Shown piece after piece: positions 1 through 8,780 of a DNA stretch of 64,000 nucleotides; position 1 is the first letter of the stretch, and every line of letters starts with the position of its first letter. The notes under the pieces were generated by a model, which had not been told where the DNA came from, made no database searches, and worked only from the letters and a program-made list of their open reading frames with translations. Source of the stretch: Azomonas macrocytogenes (GTDB taxonomy: Bacteria; Pseudomonadota; Gammaproteobacteria; Pseudomonadales; Pseudomonadaceae); contig NZ_JACHXI010000017.1 of the NCBI RefSeq assembly GCF_014191985.1, positions 1-64,000 of the forward strand, read 5' to 3'. The position numbers and the translations under genes were made by a program.

Positions 1-1668
1 GCCCTGTTCGCGAAGCTTGTGGGCCAGGCGGTTGGCCTGGCGGTTCAGCTGGTCATAGCTCAGGTGCTGCTCGCCGAAGACCACGGCAGTGGCGTTCGGC
101 GTTCGCGCTGCCTGGGCTTCGATCAGTTGCTGGATGCACTGCTCGCTGGGATAGCTCGCCTGGGTCTGGTTCCATTCGTGCAGGATCTGCTCACGTTCGG
201 CATCTCCCAGCAAAGGCAGTTCGGCAAGGCGCTGCCTGGGGTTAGTAACGATACCGCGCAGCAGATTCTGCCAATGCCCAATCATGCGTTCAGCCGTGGA
301 CCGTTCGAACAGATCGACCGCATAGGTCAACGCTGCTTCCAGTCGCCCGGATTTTTCCAGCGTATCCAGGCTGAGATCGAACTGTGTCGTACGTCCTTCC
401 CACTCTTGGCGACTGAGCTTCAACTCACCGGTCGTCAGTGCCTCGACATCAGCCACCATTGATTGATGGTTGTATAGTGCCTGGAACAGGGGGTTGTAGC
501 TCAGGTTGCGCTCTACTTGTAGCGCTTCCACCAACTGCTCGAATGGCAGTTCCTGATGGGCTTGAGCACCGAGTGCGGCCTGCCTGACCTGTTGCAACAA
601 CTCGTCGAATCGCATCTGGCCATCGAACTCACAGCGCAGTACTTGGGTATTAACGAAAAACCCAATCAGCCCTTCGGTCTCAGCGCGATTACGGTTGGCA
701 ATAGGTACACCGACCCGGATATCGTTTTGTCCAGTGTAACGTTGTAACAGCAGCATGAAGGACGCCAGCAGCAGCATAAACAAGGTGATGCCTTGCTGTT
801 GCGCCAAGCTGCGGAGCTGTTCGGCAAGTACGGGATCAATGGAGAACTCCAGCCGCATACCTCGATAACTCGGCTGTGGCGGACGGGCATGATCAGTCGG
901 TAAAGCCAGTACTGGATGCTCGTCTCCCACGTGGGCGGTCCAGTAATCGAGTTGGCGCTGCATCTCGCCGGCTTCCAGCCATTGACGTTGCCAGAGGGCA
1001 TAATCGCTGTACTGGATTGGCAGCTCGGCCAACGCTGCTGTCCGACCTTCGCTATAAGCCTGATACAACCGGCTGAATTCGTCGATCAGTACGCCCATGG
1101 ACCAGCCGTCGGAGACAATGTGATGCAGCGTCACCAGCAAGACATGCTCCTGCTCAGCCAGCCGCAGCAACTTCAAACGCAACAGCGGTCCATGTTCCAG
1201 ATCGAAAGGACGCATAGCCTCTGCCTCGGACAGCAGCCTGGCCTGTACGGTGCGCTCCACCTCGGACAGCTCGCGCAAATCCTGCTGCACCAGCTCCAAT
1301 ATGATCTGCTCGTGAATGACCCGGATCGGCTGCTCATCACGTAAATGAAAAGTACTACGCAGCGTTTCATGTCGTGTTACTAATGCGGCAAAAGCCTGCT
1401 CCAGTGCCGCTACATTCAGCCGACCATATAACCGCACGGCCCCTGGCAAATTGTAGGCTGCACTTTCCGGGTCGAGCTGCCAAAGAAACCACATCCGTTG
1501 CTGGGCATAGGACAGCATTTCTCGTTCAGGCACTATTACGCCGGCCGGAATTGGAAACACCCTGAAATCCAGCTTTTCCCGACTCAGTCCTTCGAGAAAT
1601 AATTTGCGCTTTTCTAACGGTAGCTCGATGAATCGGTGGGCCAGTCCTAGTGCATTCTTAGTATTCAT
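1..1668 (-). CDS. Pyoverdine-type non-ribosomal peptide synthetase, 5' part only (condensation domain plus start of adenylation domain)
   Basis: The reading frame is open from an ATG at 1668 to base 1, so the first 556 residues are visible and the rest lies outside the window. Residues about 45-480 are a condensation domain, with [14 protein letters not shown] near residue 48 and the catalytic HHIVSDGWS near 184-192. An adenylation domain begins near residue 500 ('LSYDQLNRQANRLAHKL'). The N-terminal lead 'RFIELPLEKRKLFLEGL' resembles the starts of the pyoverdine peptide-arm synthetases PvdD/PvdJ. It probably extends the pyoverdine peptide. The amino acid used cannot be predicted because the specificity region is missing. 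A perfect PvdS box lies 59 bp upstream. Family and domain order are sure; which Pvd synthetase it matches is inference. Confidence 0.93.
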   Translation of the reverse strand, partial: MNTKNALGLAHRFIELPLEKRKLFLEGLSREKLDFRVFPIPAGVIVPEREMLSYAQQRMWFLWQLDPESAAYNLPGAVRLYGRLNVAALEQAFAALVTRHETLRSTFHLRDEQPIRVIHEQIILELVQQDLRELSEVERTVQARLLSEAEAMRPFDLEHGPLLRLKLLRLAEQEHVLLVTLHHIVSDGWSMGVLIDEFSRLYQAYSEGRTAALAELPIQYSDYALWQRQWLEAGEMQRQLDYWTAHVGDEHPVLALPTDHARPPQPSYRGMRLEFSIDPVLAEQLRSLAQQQGITLFMLLLASFMLLLQRYTGQNDIRVGVPIANRNRAETEGLIGFFVNTQVLRCEFDGQMRFDELLQQVRQAALGAQAHQELPFEQLVEALQVERNLSYNPLFQALYNHQSMVADVEALTTGELKLSRQEWEGRTTQFDLSLDTLEKSGRLEAALTYAVDLFERSTAERMIGHWQNLLRGIVTNPRQRLAELPLLGDAEREQILHEWNQTQASYPSEQCIQQLIEAQAARTPNATAVVFGEQHLSYDQLNRQANRLAHKLREQG

Positions 1669-1726
1669 ACCTTCCGTCCTTAAACTGTTCAGCAACGGGC
1701 TATTAGCTCGAGATATGCACACTAGG

Positions 1727-1750
1727 ACGAAAGAAAATTAAACGGATTTA
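1727..1750 (-). promoter_or_regulatory. PvdS iron-starvation box upstream of the partial NRPS
   Basis: Read on the minus strand this is TAAAT, 16 bases, CGT: an exact match to the promoter element recognised by the ECF sigma factor PvdS in pyoverdine genes. It lies 59 bp upstream of the NRPS start at 1668 and points at it. Confidence 0.85.
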
Positions 1751-1845
1751 AAGGTCTTGAAGTGAAAGAAAGCTATCGATACCCCTGGCAGCTCACTTGG
1801 AAAACTCAATCATTTGGCAGAGGTAAACCAGTCATTGGCTTGTGT

Positions 1846-4800
1846 TTACTTGATTACCTCAAGGTCTCCTTGATATTCATTTTGTGTGACTCGTAGCCAT
1901 AGCCGATCAAGGTACAGGTACACCACCGGAGTACTGTACAGCGTCAATAGCTGGCTCAGGAGCAGACCACCGATTATCGCCAAACCTAGCGGCTGGCGAA
2001 TTTCTGCACCTTCGCCCTGACCGATCAACAAGGGAAGTGCGCCCAGAATCGCCGCCAGGGTTGTCATAAGAATCGGCCGAAACCGTAGCAGGCAGGCACG
2101 GTAGATGGCTTCGCCCGTAGACAGACTGTAACGGCGCTCCAGCTGTAATGCCAAGTCGATCATCATAATGGCGTTTTTCATTACAATCCCGATCAGCAAA
2201 AATAAACCGAGCAACGAAATCAGGCTAAATTCCTGCCCGGTTATGACGATAGCCAAAAGCGCGCCAACACCAGCCGAAGGCAAGGTGGACAACACGGTCA
2301 GCGGGTGAATGTAACTCTCGTAAAGAATGCCAAGCACGATATACACAGCAATCAAGGCGCCTAGAATCATCAGCGGTTGCCCCTCTTGCGTTTGTTGGAA
2401 AACGCTGGCACTCCCTCCCATGCGCCCTTGCACGCTGTCAGGTAAGCCAATAGCGATTACTGCACGCTCGATAGCGCGAGTGGCTTCTTCCAGATTGATA
2501 TTCGGTGCCAAGTCAAAATTGATAGGTTCGACGGCAAAGAGTCCATCATGGTTGACTCGCTCTTGCTCGAGGCTGAGTTCGTAGTGTGCAAAGGCTGTCA
2601 CGGGAATTTTTCGACCATCGGTAGTGGTCAGATAAAGACTGTCCAATGCCGTGGCATACTGTGCAAAGGCTGGATCGATTCCCATCACGACCTTGTACTG
2701 GTTGAGGTTGCCATAAATAGTCGAAATCTGGCGCTGGCTATATGAATTGTTTAACAGTGTGCTTACTGCATTCATATCGATCCCCAGGCGTTTCGCTATA
2801 TCACGGTCGACCGTCAATGTGAGTTGCTGGATACCTTCACCATCATTGGCATCGATACCAGTAAGTTGAGGTAGATTCTTCAGAGCCTGGATTACCTTCG
2901 GTGCCCAAAGGCGTAGTGCTGCCATATCATCCGAAAGCAAATTGAAGACATATTGTGAACCGCTTTGCCGTCCGACACCGAAATCAAGGTCTTGTGAGAC
3001 CCGCAAAAATAAACGTGCGCCGAACACTATCGGTTGGTTGTAGCGAATCCGTTCGATAACTTTGCTAGCTGACACATCCCGCTCGCCAAGTGGTTTCAAA
3101 CGAACCACCATGAACGCATTGCTACTGCCACTTTCGCCACCAAGAAAAGCCGCGACACTCTGCACGGCTGGATCAGCCTTGATCGCTTGAAGATACTGCA
3201 TCATTTTGGGTTGCATGCTCTGAAATGACATACCTTCATCGCCGCTGACGTAGCCATAGAGCTGGCCCGTATCTTGAGACGGAAAAAAGGTTTTGGGAAC
3301 CTGGAGAAACAGCACGACGTTCAAACCGATAATAGTCAGCAAGCCAAACAAAATCAGGCGTCTATGCTGCAAGGCCCACTTCAGGCTACGTTCATAGTGG
3401 TGTAATAACCGCCTATCAACGGCATAGCTCAGACGCTGCAAACGATTTTTTAGGGCCGGCTTATATGGCGTTAACCAGCGAGCGCACAACATCGGAGTAA
3501 GTGTCAGAGAAATCAGTAGCGACAGGACGATAGCCGCAATCAGGGTTAGAGAAAATTCGAAAAACAGCTGCTCGACGATACCCCCCATGAACAAGATGGA
3601 GGCAAACACTGAAACCAGCGAGACATTCATTGACAGCAGAGTGAAACCTATTTCCTGGCTACCGAGGTAAGCAGCCTGTAAAGGCGATACACCATCATCG
3701 ATATGCCGAGTAATGTTCTCCAGCACAACGATGACATCGTCCACGACCAGCCCAGCGGCCAGAATCAATGCCATCAGTGACAGGATATTGAGCGAAAAAC
3801 CCAGCAGATACATCACGGCAAAGGTACCGATCAGCGAAATCGGTACTGCCAGTGCAGGAATCAAGGTGCTATGCAACTTTCCAAGAAATAACAGCACGAG
3901 AAGCATGACCAGAGCCACTGAAACCAGCAGGGTAAGCTCCGCCTCATGCAAGGTGGCACGGATCGTGGGTGAGCGGTCGGTGGCTATCGCCACCTCCATA
4001 CTGGCTGGCAAAATCGCCTGCAGAGCCGGCAAGCTAGCCTTGATGCCACTGATCGTCTCGATGATGTTGGCATCAGCTTGCCGATAGACCATTAATAGCA
4101 CTGCCTGCCCATCATTGAACAACCCTGTGTTATAGCGATTCTCTGTGGCATCACTGATATGAGCTACATCCCCCAAGCGCAGGGTGGCACCGTTTTGCTG
4201 GCGGATGATCAGCGGACGATAATCCGACGCCTGATGTAATTGGTCGTTGGCACCAACCTGCCAATGTTGCCATGCCGTTTCTACCATCCCTTTTGGCTGG
4301 CTTACATTGGCAGCGGCAACGACTTCACGAACCTGCTCCAGCGATACGCTATACTGCTCCAGCTGTTTGGGCTGCAGTTCAATCCGCACAGCTGGCAACG
4401 AACTTCCTCCTACATTGATTTTTCCGACCCCGGCTATCTGAGCCAACTTGGGAACTAGAATGCTGGAAGCTACATCGTAAAGCCTGCTTCGCTCCAGCGT
4501 ATCCGACGTTACTGCCAGTACCATGATGGGCGCTTGTGCAGGATTGTACAGACTATAGGTAGGCATACTGCGCATGCCGCTGGGTAATAGATTTCTCGAC
4601 GCATTGATAGCAGCCTGCACTTCACGAGCGGCGCTGTTGATGTCTTTATCCATTTCGAACTGAAGGAATATACCAGTCGAACCCAGAGTGCTGGTGCTAC
4701 TCATCTGGCTGATCCCGGCAATCGTTCCCAGAGCTCGCTCAAGCGGCGTTGCAACACTGGAAGCCATAACCTCCGGACTGGCGCCGGGCAACGAAGCCTC

Positions 4801-4941
4801 GACGTAAACGGTCGGGAAATCGAGCTTCGGTAAGGGAGAAAGGGGTAATAGCCCAAAGCTAACAAAGCCCAGAAGCAAAATAGCCACGCTCAGCAACATG
4901 GTGGCTACGGGGCGACTGATAAAGGGGGCTGACAAATTCAT
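1846..4941 (-). CDS. mdtC: MdtC-like RND (HAE1-family) multidrug/siderophore efflux pump, inner-membrane subunit
   Basis: Proton-driven resistance-nodulation-division pump of 1031 residues, close to the usual length of MdtC (about 1025). The N-terminus 'FISRPVATMLLSVAIL' and the TM4 motif GLVVDDVIVVLENI, with its paired aspartates, are typical of MdtB/MdtC rather than AcrB. It has the expected 12 hydrophobic segments and two large periplasmic loops. I chose the ATG at 4941 because MdtC proteins begin MNLSxPFI; upstream in-frame starts exist at 4968 (ATG) and 5001 (TTG). No clear ribosome site was seen. No periplasmic adaptor or outer-membrane channel gene is in the window, and MdtABC pumps normally need both. 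The setting between an NRPS and pvdA suggests siderophore or xenobiotic export. MdtABC-OpmB has been linked to pyoverdine secretion in P. putida; that role here is inference. Confidence 0.9.
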   Translation of the reverse strand: MNLSAPFISRPVATMLLSVAILLLGFVSFGLLPLSPLPKLDFPTVYVEASLPGASPEVMASSVATPLERALGTIAGISQMSSTSTLGSTGIFLQFEMDKDINSAAREVQAAINASRNLLPSGMRSMPTYSLYNPAQAPIMVLAVTSDTLERSRLYDVASSILVPKLAQIAGVGKINVGGSSLPAVRIELQPKQLEQYSVSLEQVREVVAAANVSQPKGMVETAWQHWQVGANDQLHQASDYRPLIIRQQNGATLRLGDVAHISDATENRYNTGLFNDGQAVLLMVYRQADANIIETISGIKASLPALQAILPASMEVAIATDRSPTIRATLHEAELTLLVSVALVMLLVLLFLGKLHSTLIPALAVPISLIGTFAVMYLLGFSLNILSLMALILAAGLVVDDVIVVLENITRHIDDGVSPLQAAYLGSQEIGFTLLSMNVSLVSVFASILFMGGIVEQLFFEFSLTLIAAIVLSLLISLTLTPMLCARWLTPYKPALKNRLQRLSYAVDRRLLHHYERSLKWALQHRRLILFGLLTIIGLNVVLFLQVPKTFFPSQDTGQLYGYVSGDEGMSFQSMQPKMMQYLQAIKADPAVQSVAAFLGGESGSSNAFMVVRLKPLGERDVSASKVIERIRYNQPIVFGARLFLRVSQDLDFGVGRQSGSQYVFNLLSDDMAALRLWAPKVIQALKNLPQLTGIDANDGEGIQQLTLTVDRDIAKRLGIDMNAVSTLLNNSYSQRQISTIYGNLNQYKVVMGIDPAFAQYATALDSLYLTTTDGRKIPVTAFAHYELSLEQERVNHDGLFAVEPINFDLAPNINLEEATRAIERAVIAIGLPDSVQGRMGGSASVFQQTQEGQPLMILGALIAVYIVLGILYESYIHPLTVLSTLPSAGVGALLAIVITGQEFSLISLLGLFLLIGIVMKNAIMMIDLALQLERRYSLSTGEAIYRACLLRFRPILMTTLAAILGALPLLIGQGEGAEIRQPLGLAIIGGLLLSQLLTLYSTPVVYLYLDRLWLRVTQNEYQGDLEVIK

Positions 4942-5214
4942 CAATATAAACAATAGAATGACGGACATCGCCCTAGAACTGATCAACAGTTCTGCGCTCA
5001 AATAAGCAAGAGTACAGGCTTATTAAAACATAGCCCGATCTCATCCCTCACCTATAATAAGAACCATAGTCATTAATAAGTTAAATTGGAATTATTAAAT
5101 CACTATCAACAGCCATGGTATTTGATAATCCATATAAACAAAATAATCAGCAAGTCATTTATTAGCTGAAGTGAAATTCTGCCATTGATTGATAGAATCC
5201 TGTTGGGAGCGCTG

Positions 5215-5239
5215 CATTGTCGAATATTTATTCGGCAAT
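5215..5239. repeat. Near-perfect inverted repeat upstream of the RND gene
   Basis: Two 11-base arms (ATTGTCGAATA and TATTCGGCAAT) are separated by TT. They are complementary at 10 of 11 positions, and the odd pair is a G-U wobble in plus-strand RNA. No T-run follows, so an operator or structured RNA is more likely than a terminator. It sits in the 406-bp non-coding gap between pvdA and the RND gene, where no convincing gene was found. Confidence 0.5.
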
Positions 5240-5274
5240 CCGAAGTAATATCGAGGATACCGGTATGCACGATG

Positions 5275-5310
5275 AAAAAGCCAGGCAAATCGAAGAAGCG
5301 CTGGCTTTTT
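5275..5310. terminator. Bidirectional terminator downstream of pvdA
   Basis: The arms AAAAAGCCAG and CTGGCTTTTT form a 10-bp stem around a 16-base loop. T-runs follow on both strands. It begins 38 bp past the pvdA stop and would separate pvdA from the RND gene. Confidence 0.6.
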
Positions 5311-5347
5311 TCATTTTTATTACGCTTAATGCGTGAATAACTCCCAG

Positions 5348-6676
5348 TTAATTAACTGATTCGAGATGTTCAACTTCAACCACACTGGTTTTGCCAATTA
5401 CTTCATGAATAGAACTGGCGATTTCCTCTGCACGTACAGGCAGAACAGATAAAAGCGTATCGCTCAGACCGTGGCTGGATTGACAAACACCCTGCATAAA
5501 GATTGCTGGTTTGAGACGCTCGTCAGCCAACAGACGATAATTACGGCTTATACGGAAATCACCTAGATACTCTTGAAGCTGAGCGAGCAACTGGTGATGC
5601 TCTTGGCGTTCATAGCCAGTGGCGAGGATAACTGCATCGTAATAATGAGTTTCGATATCGCCATTAGTAGTGTTACATAGGGTTAGAGCGATGTCATTTG
5701 GATTAGCATCTACCTTTTCGATCTGCCGCAGACACCGAAAAGCGTGGCGTTGGTTGCCAGAAACTTTCTGTCGATAGAATATACCGTAAATACGTTCAAT
5801 CAGATCGATATCTACTACTGAATAATTAGTGTTGTGATATTCCTCGAGTAGGCGCTGACGGTCAGCCTCCGACTGGTGAAACATTACGTCAGTAAAAGCC
5901 GGTGAAAAAATTTCATTGACGAAAGGACTATCATCTGCGGGTTTAAGTGCCGAACCGCGCAATATCATATCGACCTGAACGTTTGGAAAACTATCATTGA
6001 GATCGATAAAGGCTTCTGCCGCGCTCTGACCACCACCAATGATAGCGATTCGCATGGCTTTGCCAGCAATACAAGGTTGCATGGAAATCCATTGCAGGTA
6101 ATGAGAGTGATGGCTAACACGAGAATCGCCACGCAACCCCTCAAATAATTCGGGAATAATTGGAGTACCGCCGACACTGACCACAAGGGAACGAGTGCTG
6201 CGTACTATTTCCTGACCTTCGCTGTCGTGTGAAATCACACGCAGCGTTTCGACCTGTTGGCCATTTTTCTGCGGTTCAATACCAATGACCTGTTCGCCAT
6301 AGCGGCACTGGCTGGAAAAATGACTGGCAACCCAGCGTAAGTAGTCATTGAACTCCATACGACACGGGTAAAAAGTACCAAGGTTGATAAAGTCAATCAG
6401 GCGACCATGCTCGTGCAGGTAATTGACAAAAGAGTAACGGCTGGTGGGATTGCGCAGCGAAACCAAATCCTTGAGGAAAGAAATCTGTAACTCGCTCTGA
6501 GTCGACAAAGTATTACCGTGCCAACTGTAATTTTTCTGTTTATCCAGATATAGCGTCTTCAGACTACCATATTTACTGCTCATTTCTTCAAGCGCGATTG
6601 CTAGAGCAATGTTCGAAGGGCCGAAGCCGATACCGATCAAATCATGGATTTCACTTAATTTAATTGCCTGATTCAT
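5348..6676 (-). CDS. pvdA: L-ornithine N5-monooxygenase, pyoverdine biosynthesis
   Basis: FAD/NADPH-dependent hydroxylation of L-ornithine to N5-hydroxyornithine, the precursor of the hydroxamate iron ligands of pyoverdine. The protein of 442 residues matches PvdA along its length. Visible motifs are the FAD site IGFGPSN near the N-terminus, the NADPH site IIGGGQSAAEAF in the middle, the substrate segment 'ALKPADDSPFVNE', and ILATGYERQ near the C-terminus. I chose the ATG at 6676 because an AGAAG ribosome site sits about 8 bases before it; the ATG at 6682 is too close to that site, and a longer N-terminus from 6730 is not found in the family. A perfect PvdS box lies upstream and a terminator follows. 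Function is very secure. Confidence 0.97.
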   Translation of the reverse strand: MNQAIKLSEIHDLIGIGFGPSNIALAIALEEMSSKYGSLKTLYLDKQKNYSWHGNTLSTQSELQISFLKDLVSLRNPTSRYSFVNYLHEHGRLIDFINLGTFYPCRMEFNDYLRWVASHFSSQCRYGEQVIGIEPQKNGQQVETLRVISHDSEGQEIVRSTRSLVVSVGGTPIIPELFEGLRGDSRVSHHSHYLQWISMQPCIAGKAMRIAIIGGGQSAAEAFIDLNDSFPNVQVDMILRGSALKPADDSPFVNEIFSPAFTDVMFHQSEADRQRLLEEYHNTNYSVVDIDLIERIYGIFYRQKVSGNQRHAFRCLRQIEKVDANPNDIALTLCNTTNGDIETHYYDAVILATGYERQEHHQLLAQLQEYLGDFRISRNYRLLADERLKPAIFMQGVCQSSHGLSDTLLSVLPVRAEEIASSIHEVIGKTSVVEVEHLESVN

Positions 6677-6766
6677 GTGCATATCTTCTATAGTTTCGGG
6701 TTCTAAATAAAATAACCGGCGTGTGGACAAGCCAGGCCTATCATGGCTGTAGGCATAATCAGAAGG

Positions 6767-6790
6767 ACGAGATAAACAAAGCCAAATTTA
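6767..6790 (-). promoter_or_regulatory. PvdS iron-starvation box of pvdA
   Basis: Minus strand reads TAAAT-N16-CGT exactly, about 90 bp upstream of the pvdA start at 6676. The box lies outside the gene only if the 6676 or 6682 start is used, with room for a leader. Confidence 0.88.
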
Positions 6791-6966
6791 ATTATTAAAG
6801 TTAATATTTAATAATTTTTATTAGTTGAAGAAGCGCCATCTTGTTCGCATCTTATATCTTTCCAACGCCTCTTCTCTCAGGCAGAAACCTTCTCCGAATC
6901 GGGACATATAGGTAAAAAACCGAGGTAACTATTGATTTCCACGTGAAATGCGCAGCCTTCAGAATA

Positions 6967-8631
6967 TTAGGCTGGCTGTGCTGTCTGCTTCGATCGTTCA
7001 GTGATGGCTTGACCATCTTGCATGTGTATCAAGTGGTCGGCCACGTTGAAATAACGGTCATCGTGGGAAATGACAATAATCATTTTTCCCTGAGCCTTGA
7101 GCTCTGGAAGCAGCTCGGTGTAGAAGACACGGCGAAAAGCCGGATCCTGATCAGCGGCCCATTCATCAAAGATTAAGATTGGACGCTCTTCCAGCCAGGC
7201 ATTGATTAATGCCAGGCGCTTACGCTGCCCAGTAGAAAGATCTGTGGTCGTAAAAGCGCCGTCATGGATACTCACCTTGTGAGCAAGGTCAAGGCGTTGA
7301 AGATATTTTTCGACGTCTATCGACGCAATCATCTGCCCATGCATGGGCTTATCGAATAAATAGTAATCAGCAAAGATCGTCGTAAATAGCTGCCGATAGT
7401 CATCTCGGTGCTCTGGAGCAACCGGCTGACCATTCAATCGAATCTCTCCGCGATGGGGCGTATAGAGACCAAGCAATAGCTTGATCAAAGTAGTCTTACC
7501 ACAACCGTTCTCGCCAACGATGAATAAGATTTCCCCACGCTCAATGGTCAAGTTTACCGGCCCTAGACGGAAAGGCTCGCTGCCTGGAACGATGGGATAG
7601 TCGTAGCACACGTTGCACAACTCAATACGTTGCGGTTGCTCAATGGCAAGCGGCTGATCGCTTGTCAACAGGTGGGGCTCTGGTGATGAGAAACGCCAGG
7701 AAAGCTCAGCGATGCGCTGAAAAGCAATTTTTGCACGACTGATAATAGGTATGGTGTTGACCAACTGCTCCAGTGGCCCCTTCATGTACAGCATGACCAA
7801 AACGAAGCCACCCAAGATCGTTTTATCAGTGCTTGACCAGATAGCTTGAAAGGCTATGGAAACACCGATAACCGCAAAGAATAGTATTGAACCGAAAGTT
7901 TCAGCACTAATAAAAATATTGGCTGCGCGAATATTGGATTGGCAGATAAGATCGACTGTACCGTGAATCTGCTCTTCCAACATATGCTGACGACGCTTGC
8001 GTTGTATTCGTAGTTCTTTCGCCCCGGCAGATATGGCTTGATAATAGCTTTGCAATTCATCTTCACCGTTTCGGGCGGAGAGGATGTGTTTCATTCCAAA
8101 GTAGCGAGCTATGTACTGAGCTCCGGTGCCTAGAACCAGAGTGGCTAGAGTTATTATTAGAATCTGCCAGGAAAGCATAGTTAAATAAATCAGACACCCT
8201 AATGTCACAGTAAATGAGATAATCATAGGCGCCACGGATAGCGCAAAGGTACTGATCGTCTCGACATCAGTCAGTAAAACAGGGATTAATCGATGGGATC
8301 GATAGCGCTCCAATTGCTCAATGGGGGCAACCAACACTTTGGCAGACAGGTCGCGACGTAGCCCCGAAACTACCCATTGACCAATATAATTGGTCAAGAG
8401 ATGCGACAGTGTTGCGCTCAGGACCGTCAGGATGCAAAGCCCGGCAAAGAATAGAGCCATGCGTATGGTGGGGGGCTCATTGATATTCAGTGCGTCATTG
8501 ATACAGGCCAATAGAGCCGTCACACTGAGGCCGCTGGCAATCCCTAGGATTACCGATAATGCGACTTGCCACCAAAATGGCTTGAGAATCCTAAAGGTTT
8601 CCTGCGCAAGACTATTGGCTTGGCTCATCAT
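6967..8631 (-). CDS. pvdE: Pyoverdine precursor ABC exporter PvdE (fused permease and ATPase)
   Basis: Inner-membrane ABC transporter of 554 residues that moves the acylated pyoverdine precursor (ferribactin) from cytoplasm to periplasm. An N-terminal permease of about six membrane segments (roughly 15-300) is followed by the ATPase: Walker A GENGCGKTT near 372-380, signature LSTGQRKR near 462, Walker B ILIFDEW near 485 and the H-loop 'VISHDDRYF'. Length and layout fit the cyclic-peptide exporter family. Two tandem ATGs (8631 and 8628) follow a GAAGG site; 8628 has the better spacing. A perfect PvdS box lies about 80 bp upstream. It is followed by a 290-bp gap carrying the pvdA promoter. Confidence 0.95.
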   Translation of the reverse strand: MMSQANSLAQETFRILKPFWWQVALSVILGIASGLSVTALLACINDALNINEPPTIRMALFFAGLCILTVLSATLSHLLTNYIGQWVVSGLRRDLSAKVLVAPIEQLERYRSHRLIPVLLTDVETISTFALSVAPMIISFTVTLGCLIYLTMLSWQILIITLATLVLGTGAQYIARYFGMKHILSARNGEDELQSYYQAISAGAKELRIQRKRRQHMLEEQIHGTVDLICQSNIRAANIFISAETFGSILFFAVIGVSIAFQAIWSSTDKTILGGFVLVMLYMKGPLEQLVNTIPIISRAKIAFQRIAELSWRFSSPEPHLLTSDQPLAIEQPQRIELCNVCYDYPIVPGSEPFRLGPVNLTIERGEILFIVGENGCGKTTLIKLLLGLYTPHRGEIRLNGQPVAPEHRDDYRQLFTTIFADYYLFDKPMHGQMIASIDVEKYLQRLDLAHKVSIHDGAFTTTDLSTGQRKRLALINAWLEERPILIFDEWAADQDPAFRRVFYTELLPELKAQGKMIIVISHDDRYFNVADHLIHMQDGQAITERSKQTAQPA

Positions 8632-8708
8632 GCTACCTTCTCGTTAAATACCCTTGGCAGACGGCAGCAAACAACAACGTTCGTTGTCGAGGTTGCCATC
8701 CACTAGAA

Positions 8709-8732
8709 ACGAGAAGGTCTTGTCTAAATTTA
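8709..8732 (-). promoter_or_regulatory. PvdS iron-starvation box of pvdE
   Basis: Minus strand reads TAAAT-N16-CGT exactly, 78 bp upstream of the pvdE start. It is in the short gap between the anti-sigma gene and pvdE, so pvdE has its own promoter. Confidence 0.87.
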
Positions 8733-8780
8733 CAAGTTTACTGCTATGAGGTGCGCTGACTATCTTGCTTTGCTATCAGC

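Noticed and set aside
5138-5161. PvdS-box-like TAAAT-N16-TGT upstream of the RND gene
   Set aside because: The essential CGT is changed to TGT and it is about 200 bp from the start; kept only as a hint in a finding.
5106-5288. 60-codon open frame on the minus strand upstream of the RND gene
   Set aside because: It begins inside the bidirectional terminator of pvdA, crosses the palindrome, lacks a ribosome site and has no recognisable sequence.
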